Shown: positions 1-9,161 of the stretch, piece by piece
Layout of the letters: every line of letters begins with the position of its first letter
How positions within the stretch are numbered: position 1 is the first letter of the stretch
Assembly (NCBI GenBank): GCA_020073525.1
Contig: JAIQFA010000021.1
Location: forward strand, 1 to 64,000
Length of the DNA: 64,000 nucleotides
From: Terriglobia bacterium
GTDB lineage: Bacteria; Acidobacteriota; Terriglobia; Terriglobales; Acidobacteriaceae
Direction: 5' to 3'
Position numbers and translations under genes: made by a program
Notes under the pieces: model-generated
The model's database searches: none
Seen by the model: only the letters and a program-made list of their open reading frames with translations
What the model was told of the DNA's origin: nothing

Positions 1-2
1 AC

Positions 3-269
3 GACTCAAAGCCCGACGAGTCATTCGCTGCCTTCCTCGATCGCTGCTGCCGCCATCCCAAGCCGCAGGCCAAACAGCGGGCGAAGCAACGCGCTCAAAG
101 TTATGTATCAGGATTCAATGCGGCCGACCCTGCGCTAGTCGGAGTTCATTGGCTGGTGAAAGAAATGCGAGCCCGGGGAAGAGGTATTGGGCGGCGGCAG
201 CGACGGCGTTTGGCGCCTTGGCTTCGGCTCCTTCATGGGGTGTGCGCCCGCAGATGTTCACGTTTGTAA
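3..269 (+). other. Possible 3' end of an upstream gene (partial)
   Basis: A frame open from the left edge to a TAA at about 269 reads like a soluble protein tail (begins SKPDESFAAFLDRC, later FNAADPALVGVHWLVKEMRA). It could be the C-terminus of a glycosyltransferase-like protein cut by the window edge. It overlaps the next reading frame by about 120 bases, and its last 30 codons are Arg-rich and unconvincing, so the real end may have been lost in a rearrangement. No family is assigned. Confidence 0.2.
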
Positions 270-1357
270 TGGCCAGCCTCCTTCTATGGCTGGTCGAAAC
301 TGGCGAGCATCGCCCCAGGCTCTTGCTTTGGATACCGCCGCTGTTCCTGATATGGCTGAATCTGCACGCCGGGTTCGCTCTGGGCCCGGCACTTCTGCTG
401 GCTTACGGGATGGGCGTAATTGCGGAGACAGCTTTCGGCCTTACATCCTGGAAGGAAGCCCGTCCCCTCGTGCTGCGGGTGCTGCTCCTCATCCTGGCGT
501 GTTTGGCACTCGTGCCCCTCAACCCCAGCGGTGCGCAACTCTATCGTTATCCGCTTGATACTTTACGTTCACCCGGGATGCGGTCGTTCATCGTGGAGTG
601 GTTTTCTCCGGACTTTCATCAATCGCTCTACCAGCCATTATTATTGGTATGGCTGCTGGTTCTGACTGCACTCGCCAGTTCGCGCTCGCGGCCCAGGGGC
701 CGGGTGATCGTGCCCTTGATTCTGACCGCTTTCGCCGCGCTGGACGCGGTCCGCCACATACCGATTTTTGTTTTGGTGGCGATACCTGTGATCGCCGCGG
801 CGCTTCCGTCGGCTTCAACTTCCTCAGCCCTTGCAGAATGGCGTCCGGACTCGGCACGCCTCCGACCACTTTTCAACGGAGCCACGGTCTTTCTGATGGC
901 AGTGTTTGCCCTGGTAAAGTGGACTGGCCTTGCCCGTAACCAGAGTGCCCGCGAAACGGAAATATTTCCCCAAAAGGCTGTTGCATTCCTGCGGACCAGT
1001 GACCAACCACGCAGAATTTTCGTTTACTACGACTGGGGAGGCTATGCGATCTGGAATCTTTATCCGGAATATCGGGTCTTTGTGGATGGCCGCGCGGACC
1101 TCTACGGCGACGAACTCCTGCGCGAGTTCAAAACTGCGATACAGCTCCGAACCGGCTGGCGCGAGGTTCTAGACAGCTGGCAGGTCGAGACGGTCGTCGT
1201 TCCCCCTTCCTGCGCGCTGGCGCAGGCCCTTGTTCTGGACGGCAATTGGAGAGCTGCATTCCGCGACTCTAGGGCGATTATCCTGGTCCGGACGCAAAAC
1301 ACCGTCGAAAATGCGGCGATTTCCTCTATAACTGCTCTTGGAAGGGGCAAAAAGTGA
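149..1357 (+). CDS. 5'-truncated polytopic membrane protein (glycosyltransferase-like)
   Basis: The 402-residue frame from a TTG codon has about 7-8 hydrophobic segments, then a soluble C-terminal part with WGGYAIWNLYPEYRVFVDGR and DLYG. The same arrangement occurs in the full-length 545-aa protein at 27552-29189 (WGGYLIYQ, VVIDDRHDLYG). Residue ~16 here aligns with residue ~140 of that paralog, so roughly 125 N-terminal residues, including the expected ADADIGWHIRTGE-type loop, are missing. The frame stays open to the left edge, but the bases before 149 do not encode membrane-like sequence. It is probably a truncated gene. The exact activity is unknown; the family resembles GT-C type membrane glycosyltransferases. 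Confidence 0.6.
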   Translation: MAGERNASPGKRYWAAAATAFGALASAPSWGVRPQMFTFVMASLLLWLVETGEHRPRLLLWIPPLFLIWLNLHAGFALGPALLLAYGMGVIAETAFGLTSWKEARPLVLRVLLLILACLALVPLNPSGAQLYRYPLDTLRSPGMRSFIVEWFSPDFHQSLYQPLLLVWLLVLTALASSRSRPRGRVIVPLILTAFAALDAVRHIPIFVLVAIPVIAAALPSASTSSALAEWRPDSARLRPLFNGATVFLMAVFALVKWTGLARNQSARETEIFPQKAVAFLRTSDQPRRIFVYYDWGGYAIWNLYPEYRVFVDGRADLYGDELLREFKTAIQLRTGWREVLDSWQVETVVVPPSCALAQALVLDGNWRAAFRDSRAIILVRTQNTVENAAISSITALGRGKK

Positions 1358-1472
1358 AAAAATGTTTCCCAGAGCCATCCCGAATCTGCGAAACTAGGGC
1401 GCATGCAGGGACGGCTTCCAAAGCTTTGTCCCGCATTTGGAAGTTTCTAGCTTGCAGTCGAAGGAGCCTGGA

Positions 1473-1637
1473 ATGGCAGATCTAGCTAAAGTCTTGTGCC
1501 GCAATGAAGAAGGACAGGACATCGCAGAATACGCTGTCATGCTCGCGGTGATTCTTGTGATCGTGATCGGCACCGTACGTCTGATCGGCGGCAACGCGAA
1601 CAACGTGTTCTCGTCAGTGGCCAGTCAGATCCAGTAG
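1473..1637 (+). CDS. flp: Flp-type (type IVb) prepilin
   Basis: A 54-residue protein with a short charged leader, the processing motif G-QDIAEY (Glu +5 and Tyr +6 after the Gly, as in Flp pilins) and a single hydrophobic helix AVMLAVILVIVIGTV. Cleavage would fall after the Gly of NEEG. ATG 1473 is chosen because AAGGAG at 1461-1466 sits six bases upstream; a longer frame from TTG 1437 lacks such a site. It heads the Tad locus and would be the major pilus subunit, matured by a TadV/CpaA peptidase that is not in this window. Confidence 0.9.
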   Translation: MADLAKVLCRNEEGQDIAEYAVMLAVILVIVIGTVRLIGGNANNVFSSVASQIQ

Positions 1638-1730
1638 GTTGCCGCGAACGGAAAAAGTATGTCGGATTTTTGCAGGCATAAGTCCGCCGTGGCAATGAAT
1701 GAAGTGTGGAATGTCCCGAAAGGGTAAGGA

Positions 1731-2579
1731 ATGAACCGAAGTCGTCTGTTGATGATCGGGGGCTTGGCACTGGCGGTTGGCCTGCTGGTCAGTTTCACCG
1801 TGTATAACCGGCTGCGGACGTTCGCGGGTTCGACCAGCAACGAAGCCTCAGTACACGTGGTGGTGGCGGCGAGCGATATTGCGGTCGGGACCAAGCTCGA
1901 CACTCACGACGTGGGCCTAGTCACTATTCCGCAATCGGCGGTTCCACCGGGCGCTTTCTCCGACAGATCGAAGGTCATGGGCCGCGGCGCAATTCTGCCC
2001 ATGAGCAAAGGCGAATTCATTCTGCCCAGCAAGCTGGCAGCGCTGAATGCCGGAGCCGGTCTGCCGTCGATGATCCCGCAGGGAATGCGCGCGGTTTCGG
2101 TGCGGGTCAACGATGTGGTTTCGGTGGCGGGCTTCGTGCAGCCGGGCACGCGCGTGGATGTGCTGGCTACTGGAAATCAAAGCAACGGCAACGAGCGTCA
2201 AACCACCACCGTGCTTGAGAACGTCGCGGTCATCGCGGTCGGCAAGAGCCTGGATCGCAGCGCTTCTGCGGATGCGCAAACCGCGCCGGTCATTACACTT
2301 CTGGTTTCTCCGGACGACGCGCAGAAGCTGGCGCTGGTCTCGCAGGAAGGGCGGATTCAGCTGTCTTTGCGCAATCCGCTGGACACAAAAAAGGGAGGCA
2401 TCGGCGCAACGCGCACCAGTTCGCTGTACTTGGGCGAATCACCGGTGGCCGAACCTAAACCCAAGGTCCACCGGGCGGCAGTGAAAGCTCCGCCGCCGGC
2501 AGCTCCCGCTCACTACGCGGTAGAGATGATCCGTGGCAGCAAACGGGATGAAACCAAGTTTGAAGATAACAAGTTTTGA
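1731..2579 (+). CDS. cpaB: Flp pilus assembly protein CpaB/RcpC (SAF domain)
   Basis: A 282-residue protein with one N-terminal membrane helix (residues ~5-25, GGLALAVGLLVSFTVYN), then a SAF domain (VVVAASDIAVGTKLDTHDVGLVTIP) and an RcpC-like domain (GMRAVSVRVNDVVSVAGFVQPGTRVDVL). CpaB proteins are periplasmic/outer-membrane accessory components of Tad secretion that work with the secretin encoded next. The C-terminal ~40 residues are Pro/Ala/Lys-rich and probably disordered. AAGG lies just upstream of ATG 1731. It follows the pilin by 93 bases, consistent with one transcription unit. Confidence 0.9.
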   Translation: MNRSRLLMIGGLALAVGLLVSFTVYNRLRTFAGSTSNEASVHVVVAASDIAVGTKLDTHDVGLVTIPQSAVPPGAFSDRSKVMGRGAILPMSKGEFILPSKLAALNAGAGLPSMIPQGMRAVSVRVNDVVSVAGFVQPGTRVDVLATGNQSNGNERQTTTVLENVAVIAVGKSLDRSASADAQTAPVITLLVSPDDAQKLALVSQEGRIQLSLRNPLDTKKGGIGATRTSSLYLGESPVAEPKPKVHRAAVKAPPPAAPAHYAVEMIRGSKRDETKFEDNKF

Positions 2580-2673
2580 GCCGTCAACGCCGCAATCGAT
2601 CGCGTCCGGTCGTTCCCTCGATGGATATGCCCTCGATGGACTTGTTCGTGCATCCTCGCAGAGGTCCGAATTC

Positions 2674-4119
2674 ATGAAATCTCTCATGCTCGTCGCAGCC
2701 GCTCTATTGCTGGGCGCGACCACGATGTTGGCGCGTTCCGTGGCTCCCGACGGCAATTCGCAGGACGCGTCGGCAACTTCTTCGGCTTCTCCGCAGAACG
2801 CTCCTTCTCAAAACCAGGACAATGCGCCTGCCGCGCAACCCTCCACCCCGCCGGCATCGAGCCAGAACGTTACCCCGGGCGCGGCTCCGCTGCGCGTGAT
2901 GGTGGGTAAGTCCCTTCTGATTAACACCACCGAACGACTGAAGCGTGTCTCCGTGACGGACCCGACGGTGGCGGATGCGCTGGTCGTAACCCCAACGCAA
3001 GTCTTGGTCAATGGGCTGGCTCCGGGTGAAGTTTCCCTGCTGATCTGGGACGAACTGGAACGCTCGCGCAGCTTCGATCTGCGAGTGGATGTCGATATCA
3101 CTGCGGCATCCGAGGAAATGCATCGCCTTTTCCCGGATGAGCAGATTGCAGTGACGCCTTCGCGTTCCGCAATTGTTCTTTCTGGCCACGTGACCACCGA
3201 GGACGTAGCCAAGCATGCGGGCTCGCTGGCCTCGGCGTATTCCAAGAATGTTGTAAACGTGCTGACGTTCGGTCCGGTGGGAGCCGAAGAAGTTCTACTG
3301 GAAGTCAAGTTTGCTGAGGTGGATCGCACGGCCATCACCCAACTTGGCATCAACATGTTTTCGACTGGTTCCGGAAACACCATCGGCACCGTCCAAACCG
3401 GACAATTCGGCGGAGTCAATCCTGGCCCCATCACCGATCCGGCAACGACCCATCAGACGACGATATCCGACGCGCTCAACCTTTTCTTTTTTAACCCTCA
3501 GGTCCACCTGGGCAGCGTGATCCGGGCCCTCCAGGCGCGCGATCTCTTGCAGATTCTGGCCGAACCCAACCTGGTCGCAGTCAATGGCAAGGAAGCCAGT
3601 TTCCTAGCCGGAGGAGAATTTCCCTTTCCAGTCGTCCAGCCAGGCGCCGGTGGAATCTCAACCGTCACCGTTCAGTTTCGCGAGTTTGGCGTGCGACTGA
3701 AATTCACGCCTGTGATTCAGCCGAATGGCAACATCCACCTGCACGTAACTCCGGAAGTAAGCACTTTGGACTTTGCGAATGCGGTCACTGTTTCGGGCAC
3801 GACGATACCGGCCATCAGTACGCGCAAAGCGGATACTGAGTTCGAACTGCAAGATGGGCAGAGCTTCGTCATCGCTGGTCTGATGGACAACCGGGTCACG
3901 AATATTGCGAACAAGATTCCGGGACTGGGCGACATCCCGATTCTTGGGAATTTCTTTAGGAGCAAGAGCGCACAGAAGAGCAATTCCGAGTTGATGGTCC
4001 TGTGCACTGTGCGCCGGGTCTCGCCCAGCACTCAGATGCCGAACGGTCCAACGAGCCCGGAACCGTATCTGGATCAGCAGAAGTTCGACTCGAAAAAGCC
4101 GTCGGACAGCAAAAAGTAG
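2674..4119 (+). CDS. cpaC: Tad secretin CpaC/RcpA
   Basis: A 481-residue outer-membrane secretin for Flp pilus export. It has a signal peptide (MKSLMLVAAALLLGATTMLA), a Pro/Gln/Ser linker, an N-terminal pilus-assembly domain (LRVMVGKSLLINTTERLKRVSV), a BON-like segment (IVLSGHVTTEDVAKHA) and a secretin core with VNGKEASFLAGGEFPFPV and the closing motif IPGLGDIPILGNFFRS. ATG 2674 is chosen over a longer frame because it begins a signal peptide and has GAGG at 2661-2664. The C-terminus is Ser/Lys/Asp-rich. It forms the outer-membrane pore of the system. Confidence 0.92.
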   Translation: MKSLMLVAAALLLGATTMLARSVAPDGNSQDASATSSASPQNAPSQNQDNAPAAQPSTPPASSQNVTPGAAPLRVMVGKSLLINTTERLKRVSVTDPTVADALVVTPTQVLVNGLAPGEVSLLIWDELERSRSFDLRVDVDITAASEEMHRLFPDEQIAVTPSRSAIVLSGHVTTEDVAKHAGSLASAYSKNVVNVLTFGPVGAEEVLLEVKFAEVDRTAITQLGINMFSTGSGNTIGTVQTGQFGGVNPGPITDPATTHQTTISDALNLFFFNPQVHLGSVIRALQARDLLQILAEPNLVAVNGKEASFLAGGEFPFPVVQPGAGGISTVTVQFREFGVRLKFTPVIQPNGNIHLHVTPEVSTLDFANAVTVSGTTIPAISTRKADTEFELQDGQSFVIAGLMDNRVTNIANKIPGLGDIPILGNFFRSKSAQKSNSELMVLCTVRRVSPSTQMPNGPTSPEPYLDQQKFDSKKPSDSKK

Positions 4120-4177
4120 GCGCGCACGGGTGCGGAAGTGGTTCAGTGCTTTTTGAAAGGGCAGTGGGAGACGAGTC

Positions 4178-5350
4178 ATGCCGGAATTGTCAGTCGCCGT
4201 GTTCGCCACGGACAATGACCAGCGCGCGGTACTTCAAGTCCTGGTGGATGGTACCAGCGTGGCGCGCACCGTGTGCAGCAACGAGACGATGCCGCTCGCG
4301 GCCAACGATCCGGGTATTCGCAGAACGCAGGCCTTCGCTCCCGACGTAATTCTGGTGGATATTGCGAGCGATGGCATCACCTCGGCCCTGCGGGCCATCG
4401 AGTTGCTGCATCAGGAACTTCCAGATTCCGCCGTGTTTGCCATCGGCCCCATGACCCAACCGCAGTTGATTGTCAGCGCTATGCGGGCGGGTGTGCGCGA
4501 ATATATTGAGCGCCCGACCACCACCACCGATCTGCTGGAAGCCTTTGTCCGCCTGACGTCCACTCGTCGCAAGCCCGGACGCGAAAGCTCGCGGGGAAAG
4601 GTGTTCACCGTCGTGAACGCCAAAGGAGGCAGCGGCGCCACCACCGTCGCCGTAAACCTGGCGCTGGCCCTGCAGTCGATTCACCACAGCACCGCGCTGA
4701 TCGACCTGGCTCCCCTGGGTCACTGTGCCTTGCATCTCAATCTCAAGCCCACCTTCACCGTCTCGGATGCCATCACGAACCTGCACCGGTTGGACTCTTC
4801 CCTGCTGGACAGTTTCATGGCGCGTCACGATCGCGGTTTGCAGGTACTGGCCGGGCCGGCGAGTCCCACAGCCATCGAGCCTTCCGCCTCCGATTTTGCG
4901 CGCCTGTTTGACACCCTGGCCGGCCTGTTTCACTACATAGTTGTGGACGCTTCTTCGCGGCTCGACAGCGCCACTCGCCTGGTTAGCAACCTGTCGGAAA
5001 AAATTCTGCTCATCGCCCACGCCGATGTCGCTTCCTTGTGGAGCGCGGGACGAGTGGCCCAGTATCTGGGCGAAACCGGCTCACGGGACCGTTTTGCCTT
5101 AGTGTTGAACCGTTATCGCAAAGTGGCTGGTTTCAACGAAGCCGAGACCGAGGCCGCTATCGGGGCGCCGGTCCTGTGGCGGATTCCCAATCAGTACTTC
5201 GCGGTCTCGACCGCGATTGATCGCGGCGTTCCCTTGATGCAACAAGGGACCACCGAAATCGCCCGCTCGATTGCGGGGCTCGCAGAATATTTGACCAAGG
5301 ATGATTTGGATGTGAAGCGCACGGCCTGGTCTCTGTTTAAGACGGTGTAA
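4178..5350 (+). CDS. tadZ: Tad pilus localisation ATPase TadZ/CpaE
   Basis: A 390-residue, two-domain protein. The N-terminal ~130 residues resemble a response-regulator-like domain (ending its third strand VILVDIASDG) and are followed by a MinD/ParA-type ATPase with a deviant Walker A motif, NAKGGSGATTVAVN, and a DLAPLG switch region. TadZ/CpaE proteins mark the pole or membrane site where the Tad machine assembles. A purine-rich GGGAGACGAG lies just upstream of ATG 4178. It is followed, after a repeat-filled 76-base gap, by the tadA ATPase gene. Confidence 0.9.
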   Translation: MPELSVAVFATDNDQRAVLQVLVDGTSVARTVCSNETMPLAANDPGIRRTQAFAPDVILVDIASDGITSALRAIELLHQELPDSAVFAIGPMTQPQLIVSAMRAGVREYIERPTTTTDLLEAFVRLTSTRRKPGRESSRGKVFTVVNAKGGSGATTVAVNLALALQSIHHSTALIDLAPLGHCALHLNLKPTFTVSDAITNLHRLDSSLLDSFMARHDRGLQVLAGPASPTAIEPSASDFARLFDTLAGLFHYIVVDASSRLDSATRLVSNLSEKILLIAHADVASLWSAGRVAQYLGETGSRDRFALVLNRYRKVAGFNEAETEAAIGAPVLWRIPNQYFAVSTAIDRGVPLMQQGTTEIARSIAGLAEYLTKDDLDVKRTAWSLFKTV

Positions 5351-5352
5351 AT

Positions 5353-5420
5353 TAGCTCTCAGCCTTCAGCCAAGAGCCACGCGCTAAGGACTGAGAGCTG
5401 ACGGCTGAGAGCTGAAAGCT
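5353..5420. repeat. AGCTCTCAGC-type short interspersed repeat
   Basis: The gap between tadZ and tadA is made of several near-copies of the heptamer unit AGCTCTCAGC/CTTCAGCC and its complement (for example GAGAGCTGACGGCTGAGAGC). The same unit recurs at 33205-33256 at the start of the NfeD gene. It is a low-complexity dispersed repeat with potential to fold, placed inside an operon. Confidence 0.6.
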
Positions 5421-5426
5421 AGAATT

Positions 5427-6722
5427 ATGGCCAATCTGCAAGCATTCGAACGGAGCGAGTACCAACAGGTCAAGGCAGACTTGCACCGCAAGATCCTGGA
5501 TCGCCTTGATCTGGAAAAACTCGGACGCTCTACTGGAGACTCGGCCCGCGAAGAAGTGCTCATTCTCATTCGCAGCTCGGTCAACAGCGAGGCCGTGCCT
5601 CTCAGTTTCGCGGAGCGCGAGCAATTGTCGCGCGAGATCCTCGACGAAATCTTCGGCCTGGGCCCGCTTGAGCCGCTCCTCAAAGATCCCACGATTTCCG
5701 ATATTCTCGTCAACCGCTTCGACCGTGTCTATGTAGAGCGTGGCGGCAAGCTGGAAATTACAGGCTTGTCTTTCAAAGACAACCAGCACCTGATGCAGAT
5801 CATCGACCGCATCGTGTCGCGGATCGGACGGCGCGTCGATGAGTCGTCGCCCATGGTCGATGCCCGCTTGCAGGATGGCTCGCGCGTCAACGCCATCATT
5901 CCGCCGCTGGCGCTCGACGGAGCCTGCCTGTCGATCCGCCGCTTTGGCCGGGATCCAATCACCGCGCGCAACATGCTCGAAAACAAGACCCTGACCGAGC
6001 CGATGCTGGAATTACTCTCCGCCATGGTCAAAGGCCGACTGAACCTGATCATTTCGGGAGGAACTGGCGCCGGCAAAACCACGGTTCTCAACGTTCTTTC
6101 TGGTTACATCCCGAATTCGGAGCGCATCGTAACCATCGAAGACGCAGCCGAATTGCAGCTCAAGCAGGAACACGTGGTGCGTCTGGAAACCCGTCCTCCC
6201 AATATCGAAGGCAAGGGCTCGGTGCGTATGCGCCAACTCGTCATCAACAGTCTGCGTATGCGTCCCGACCGCATTGTGGTGGGCGAAGTACGTGGCGAAG
6301 AAGCGTTTGACATGCTGCAGGCCATGAATACCGGCCACGAGGGATCGCTCACCACGGTCCACGCCAACTCGCCGCGCGACGCCCTGGCGCGTATTGAGAA
6401 CATGGTTTCCATGGCCAACCTGAATATTCCCGAGCGCGCCATTCGCCAGCAGATCGCGAACGCGGTCCATGCCGTGGTCCAGGTGGCGCGTCTCTCCGAC
6501 GGTTCGCGCAAAGTGATCACGGTTTCCGAGGTCACTGGAATGGACGGAGAAATGATCACCTTGCAGGACATTTTCGTCTTTGAGCGCAGCGGCATCGACG
6601 AGAGCGGGAAGGTGCGCGGCGCCTTCCACTCCACGGGCCACCCCCCGCATTTCGCTGAGCGTCTTGCCACCGCCGGTTGCCGTTTGAGTCCCGCGCTCTT
6701 TGAGTCCCGGATGGAGGTCTAG
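5427..6722 (+). CDS. tadA: Tad secretion ATPase TadA/CpaF
   Basis: A 431-residue type II/IV secretion hexameric ATPase that powers Flp pilus assembly. It has an N-terminal all-alpha domain, [18 protein letters not shown] typical of CpaF, Walker [11 protein letters not shown] (residues ~212-220), a Walker B/Asp-box region [19 protein letters not shown] and the His-box [15 protein letters not shown]. The length fits the family (~430-470 aa). The end is four bases before the tadB start, indicating tight translational linkage. Confidence 0.95.
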   Translation: MANLQAFERSEYQQVKADLHRKILDRLDLEKLGRSTGDSAREEVLILIRSSVNSEAVPLSFAEREQLSREILDEIFGLGPLEPLLKDPTISDILVNRFDRVYVERGGKLEITGLSFKDNQHLMQIIDRIVSRIGRRVDESSPMVDARLQDGSRVNAIIPPLALDGACLSIRRFGRDPITARNMLENKTLTEPMLELLSAMVKGRLNLIISGGTGAGKTTVLNVLSGYIPNSERIVTIEDAAELQLKQEHVVRLETRPPNIEGKGSVRMRQLVINSLRMRPDRIVVGEVRGEEAFDMLQAMNTGHEGSLTTVHANSPRDALARIENMVSMANLNIPERAIRQQIANAVHAVVQVARLSDGSRKVITVSEVTGMDGEMITLQDIFVFERSGIDESGKVRGAFHSTGHPPHFAERLATAGCRLSPALFESRMEV

Positions 6723-6725
6723 CGG

Positions 6726-7691
6726 ATGCATTTCCTGATTGCCCTAGTGGTCTTTGTCGTGGTCACCATGGGGGTCTTTGCCGCCATGTCTTTGTTGGAC
6801 CAGCGCAAAGCCCAGGCCCGCGTTCTCCGCGATCGTCTCTCCAGCGTTCAGAAACCGGCCGAGCAAGCCGCACCGGACGTTGCCCTGCTGCGCGACGAAG
6901 TCATGAGCCGGATCCCGGCTTTCGACACCTTTCTGCGCCGCTCAGAGCGAGTCTCTCTTCTGCAAAAAATGCTGGCGCAGGGCAACGTGGATGTGCGCGC
7001 CGGAAACTTCCTGATGCTTTGCGTCGTGTCTGCGGTCCTCTTGGCCATCATCGCTTTCTTTGCGGGGGGCAATCTTTTGTTCGGCTGGGTCGGCGCCCTG
7101 CTCGGTTTTTTTCTACCGTACGCCTATGCTTCGCACATGCGGACCAAGCGCTTCCAGAAATTCGAGGAGAAATTTCCCGAGGCCATCGATACCCTGGCAC
7201 GCGCGGTTCGCGCCGGACACGCGTTTACCACCGCCCTCGAAATGATTGCCAACGAAGTGTCCGAGCCGGTTGCCGGAGAATTCCGCCAACTCTACGAGGA
7301 ACAAAAATTCGGACTCCCGGTGCGCGACGCCCTCCTCAATCTCGCCGACCGCCTTCCGCTCGTCGACGTCAAGTTCTTCGTGACCGCCGTGATGTTGCAG
7401 CGCGAGACGGGTGGGAATCTGGCGGAAATTCTTGACAACCTTTCATACGTCATCCGCGAACGCTTTAAAATTCTGCGCCAGGTCCGCGTACACACCGCCC
7501 AGGGACGTCTCACCATGGTCCTGCTCATGGCGCTGCCGCCCACGATTGTGGTGATCATGACGATTCTTAACCCGGGATTCATTCGGCCGCTTTTCACCGA
7601 CCCGATCGGACACGCCTTAATCGTCGGCGGCATCACTCTGCAGACGCTAGGCTATTTTTTCATTCGCAGAATTATCAGGATCCAGGTTTGA
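6726..7691 (+). CDS. tadB: Tad inner-membrane platform protein TadB
   Basis: A 321-residue protein with N-terminal and central hydrophobic helices and a T2SSF domain (FPEAIDTLARAVRAGHAFTTALE, LNLADRLPLVDVKFFVTAVMLQRETGGNLAEIL) followed by two C-terminal helices. TadB and TadC form the inner-membrane platform that couples the TadA ATPase to pilus polymerisation. It begins immediately after tadA and its stop codon nearly touches the tadC start. Confidence 0.93.
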   Translation: MHFLIALVVFVVVTMGVFAAMSLLDQRKAQARVLRDRLSSVQKPAEQAAPDVALLRDEVMSRIPAFDTFLRRSERVSLLQKMLAQGNVDVRAGNFLMLCVVSAVLLAIIAFFAGGNLLFGWVGALLGFFLPYAYASHMRTKRFQKFEEKFPEAIDTLARAVRAGHAFTTALEMIANEVSEPVAGEFRQLYEEQKFGLPVRDALLNLADRLPLVDVKFFVTAVMLQRETGGNLAEILDNLSYVIRERFKILRQVRVHTAQGRLTMVLLMALPPTIVVIMTILNPGFIRPLFTDPIGHALIVGGITLQTLGYFFIRRIIRIQV

Positions 7692-7693
7692 TC

Positions 7694-8599
7694 ATGCCGC
7701 TGGTACTGTCCATCTTCGTTTTTCTGATCATCGCCGTAGTCGTATTCGCTTTTGGAGCGGCCACGGTGGCGCCGGCTTCGGTGCTCGGATCGCGCCTGCG
7801 CGAAATCGGCTGGCAGCGACCCAAAACCCAGACCAAACCCGGCATCCGCGAACGCATGCAGCAGGCTCTCGATCCGCTGAGCCGCGCCTTGCCCCTCTCA
7901 CCCAGCGATGTTTCACAAACTCGGGCCTGGCTGATTCAGGCGGGATATCGCAATGCCCAGCACGTCACTATCTATCGCGGGTTGCGCGTGTTATTCGCCG
8001 CCATTGGCTTCTTCTCGGTTTTTCTTCTCACCGGATTCGATTCGCCCATGCTCCTTCTGGGTCTCGCCGGGTTCGGCTTCTTTCTGCCGCGATTCCTACT
8101 GAAAAAGAAGCTGCAGGAACGGCAGCGCCGGATTCGCCTGGGTCTTCCCGATGGATTGGATTTGACGGTGATCTGCGTGGAAGCGGGATTGTCTCTCGAT
8201 CAAGCCATGATGCGAGTGGGCCAGGACCTGAGCACCGCGCATCCGGAACTGAGCGCCGAATTCCACCTCTTCGACCTTGAAACTCGCGCCGGAAAACCGC
8301 GCGTCGAGGCGCTCCGCAATCTGGCCGACCGCACGGGGGTCGATGACCTTCGCGCGCTGGTGGCAACGTTGATTCAGACCGACCGCTTCGGTACCAGCGT
8401 GGCTCAAGCCTTGCGCGTACACTCCGATTCCCTCCGCACCGAACGCCGGCAGCGCGCCGAGGAACAGGCCGCCAAGACGACCGTCAAAATGATCATTCCC
8501 CTCGTCCTGTTCGTAATGCCCTCCCTGATTTTCGTCACCGTCGGCCCGGCCGTCATTCAGTTGATGCACATATTCGTGCCGGTCGGTGGAAAGAAGTGA
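7694..8599 (+). CDS. tadC: Tad inner-membrane platform protein TadC
   Basis: A 301-residue T2SSF-domain protein with an N-terminal helix, a central double helix, the motif LPDGLDLTVICVEAGLSLDQAM and a second one, ALVATLIQTDRFGTSVAQALRVHSDSLR, and a terminal helix KMIIPLVLFVMPSLIFVTVG. ATG 7694 is preferred to TTG 7688, which overlaps the tadB stop. It is the last recognisable Tad gene. No TadV peptidase, TadE/TadF minor pilin or TadD lipoprotein lies downstream. Confidence 0.92.
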   Translation: MPLVLSIFVFLIIAVVVFAFGAATVAPASVLGSRLREIGWQRPKTQTKPGIRERMQQALDPLSRALPLSPSDVSQTRAWLIQAGYRNAQHVTIYRGLRVLFAAIGFFSVFLLTGFDSPMLLLGLAGFGFFLPRFLLKKKLQERQRRIRLGLPDGLDLTVICVEAGLSLDQAMMRVGQDLSTAHPELSAEFHLFDLETRAGKPRVEALRNLADRTGVDDLRALVATLIQTDRFGTSVAQALRVHSDSLRTERRQRAEEQAAKTTVKMIIPLVLFVMPSLIFVTVGPAVIQLMHIFVPVGGKK

Positions 8600-8626
8600 A
8601 TCCCTAAACCCATTTGAGGAGTTGTC

Positions 8627-9025
8627 ATGTCCCGGCCCGGGCCCAAGGGATACGCTTTCAACAGCACCCGCACCACGTATCTCGCGACCGATCTCGTCAT
8701 CGCGCGCACCCACTGGTCCCGCTTTCGCGGCTTGATGGCCACCGACTCCTCCCGTTTTTCGCGCGGCCAGGGATTGTGGATTAACCCTTCCCACGGCATC
8801 CACACCTTCGCCATGCGTTTTCCGATTGATGCCGTGTACCTTGACCGGGAGCGGATTGTCATCCACATTGAAGAAGGCCTCAAGCCCTGGCGCCTGGCCG
8901 CCATACGCGTCCAGGCTGCTTCAGTGCTTGAGCTTCCCGTCGGCACGGTGCGCGAGTCCCTGACCGCGCTGGGCGATCAGGTGGATATTTTTCTGGAAAG
9001 CCCTCTTCGCACTGAGGCGGCTTAA
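8627..9025 (+). CDS. DUF192 family protein
   Basis: A 132-residue protein matching the DUF192 fold: RTHWSRFRGLMATDS, GLWINPSHGIHTFAMRFPIDAVYLDRE, IEEGLKPWR and VLELPVGTVRE. The family usually carries a signal peptide; this one has none obvious and may be cytoplasmic. The biochemical role is not established. It has a clear GAGGAG ribosome site and follows tadC by 27 bases, so it is probably co-transcribed with the pilus genes; DUF192 genes are often seen near tad loci in this phylum (recollection, not checked). Confidence 0.85.
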   Translation: MSRPGPKGYAFNSTRTTYLATDLVIARTHWSRFRGLMATDSSRFSRGQGLWINPSHGIHTFAMRFPIDAVYLDRERIVIHIEEGLKPWRLAAIRVQAASVLELPVGTVRESLTALGDQVDIFLESPLRTEAA

Positions 9026-9057
9026 CTTGATAGCTACGAAGCAGCGTAAGAATGGAG

Positions 9058-9077
9058 CCCACGGCGTAAGCCGTGGG
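9058..9077. repeat. Perfect 8-bp stem hairpin (REP-like)
   Basis: CCCACGGC-GTAA-GCCGTGGG is a perfect 8-bp stem with a GTAA loop, between the DUF192 gene and the XRE promoter. It may act as a weak terminator for the Tad unit, but no T-run follows, so a REP-like element is more likely. Confidence 0.6.
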
Positions 9078-9104
9078 TGAAAGCTTCCGCGCTTTGCATC
9101 ACTC

Positions 9105-9134
9105 TTGACAACGATATAGTGATATCACTATATT
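9105..9134 (+). promoter_or_regulatory. Promoter with embedded 20-bp perfect palindromic operator
   Basis: TTGACA (9105-9110) and TATATT (9129-9134) are near-consensus -35 and -10 boxes with 18-bp spacing. The spacer and -10 are occupied by a perfect 20-bp palindrome, ATATAGTGAT-ATCACTATAT (9114-9133). The next gene encodes an XRE-type DNA-binding protein, so binding here would block RNA polymerase and give autorepression. The boxes and palindrome are seen directly; the regulation is inferred. Confidence 0.8.
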
Positions 9135-9161
9135 ACAAGTTCCCCCCAACCGAGGACAGCC

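Noticed and set aside
5353-5420. Possible CRISPR-like repeats between tadZ and tadA
   Set aside because: Units are 7-10 bases, imperfect and in both orientations, with no regular spacers; no cas genes in the window.
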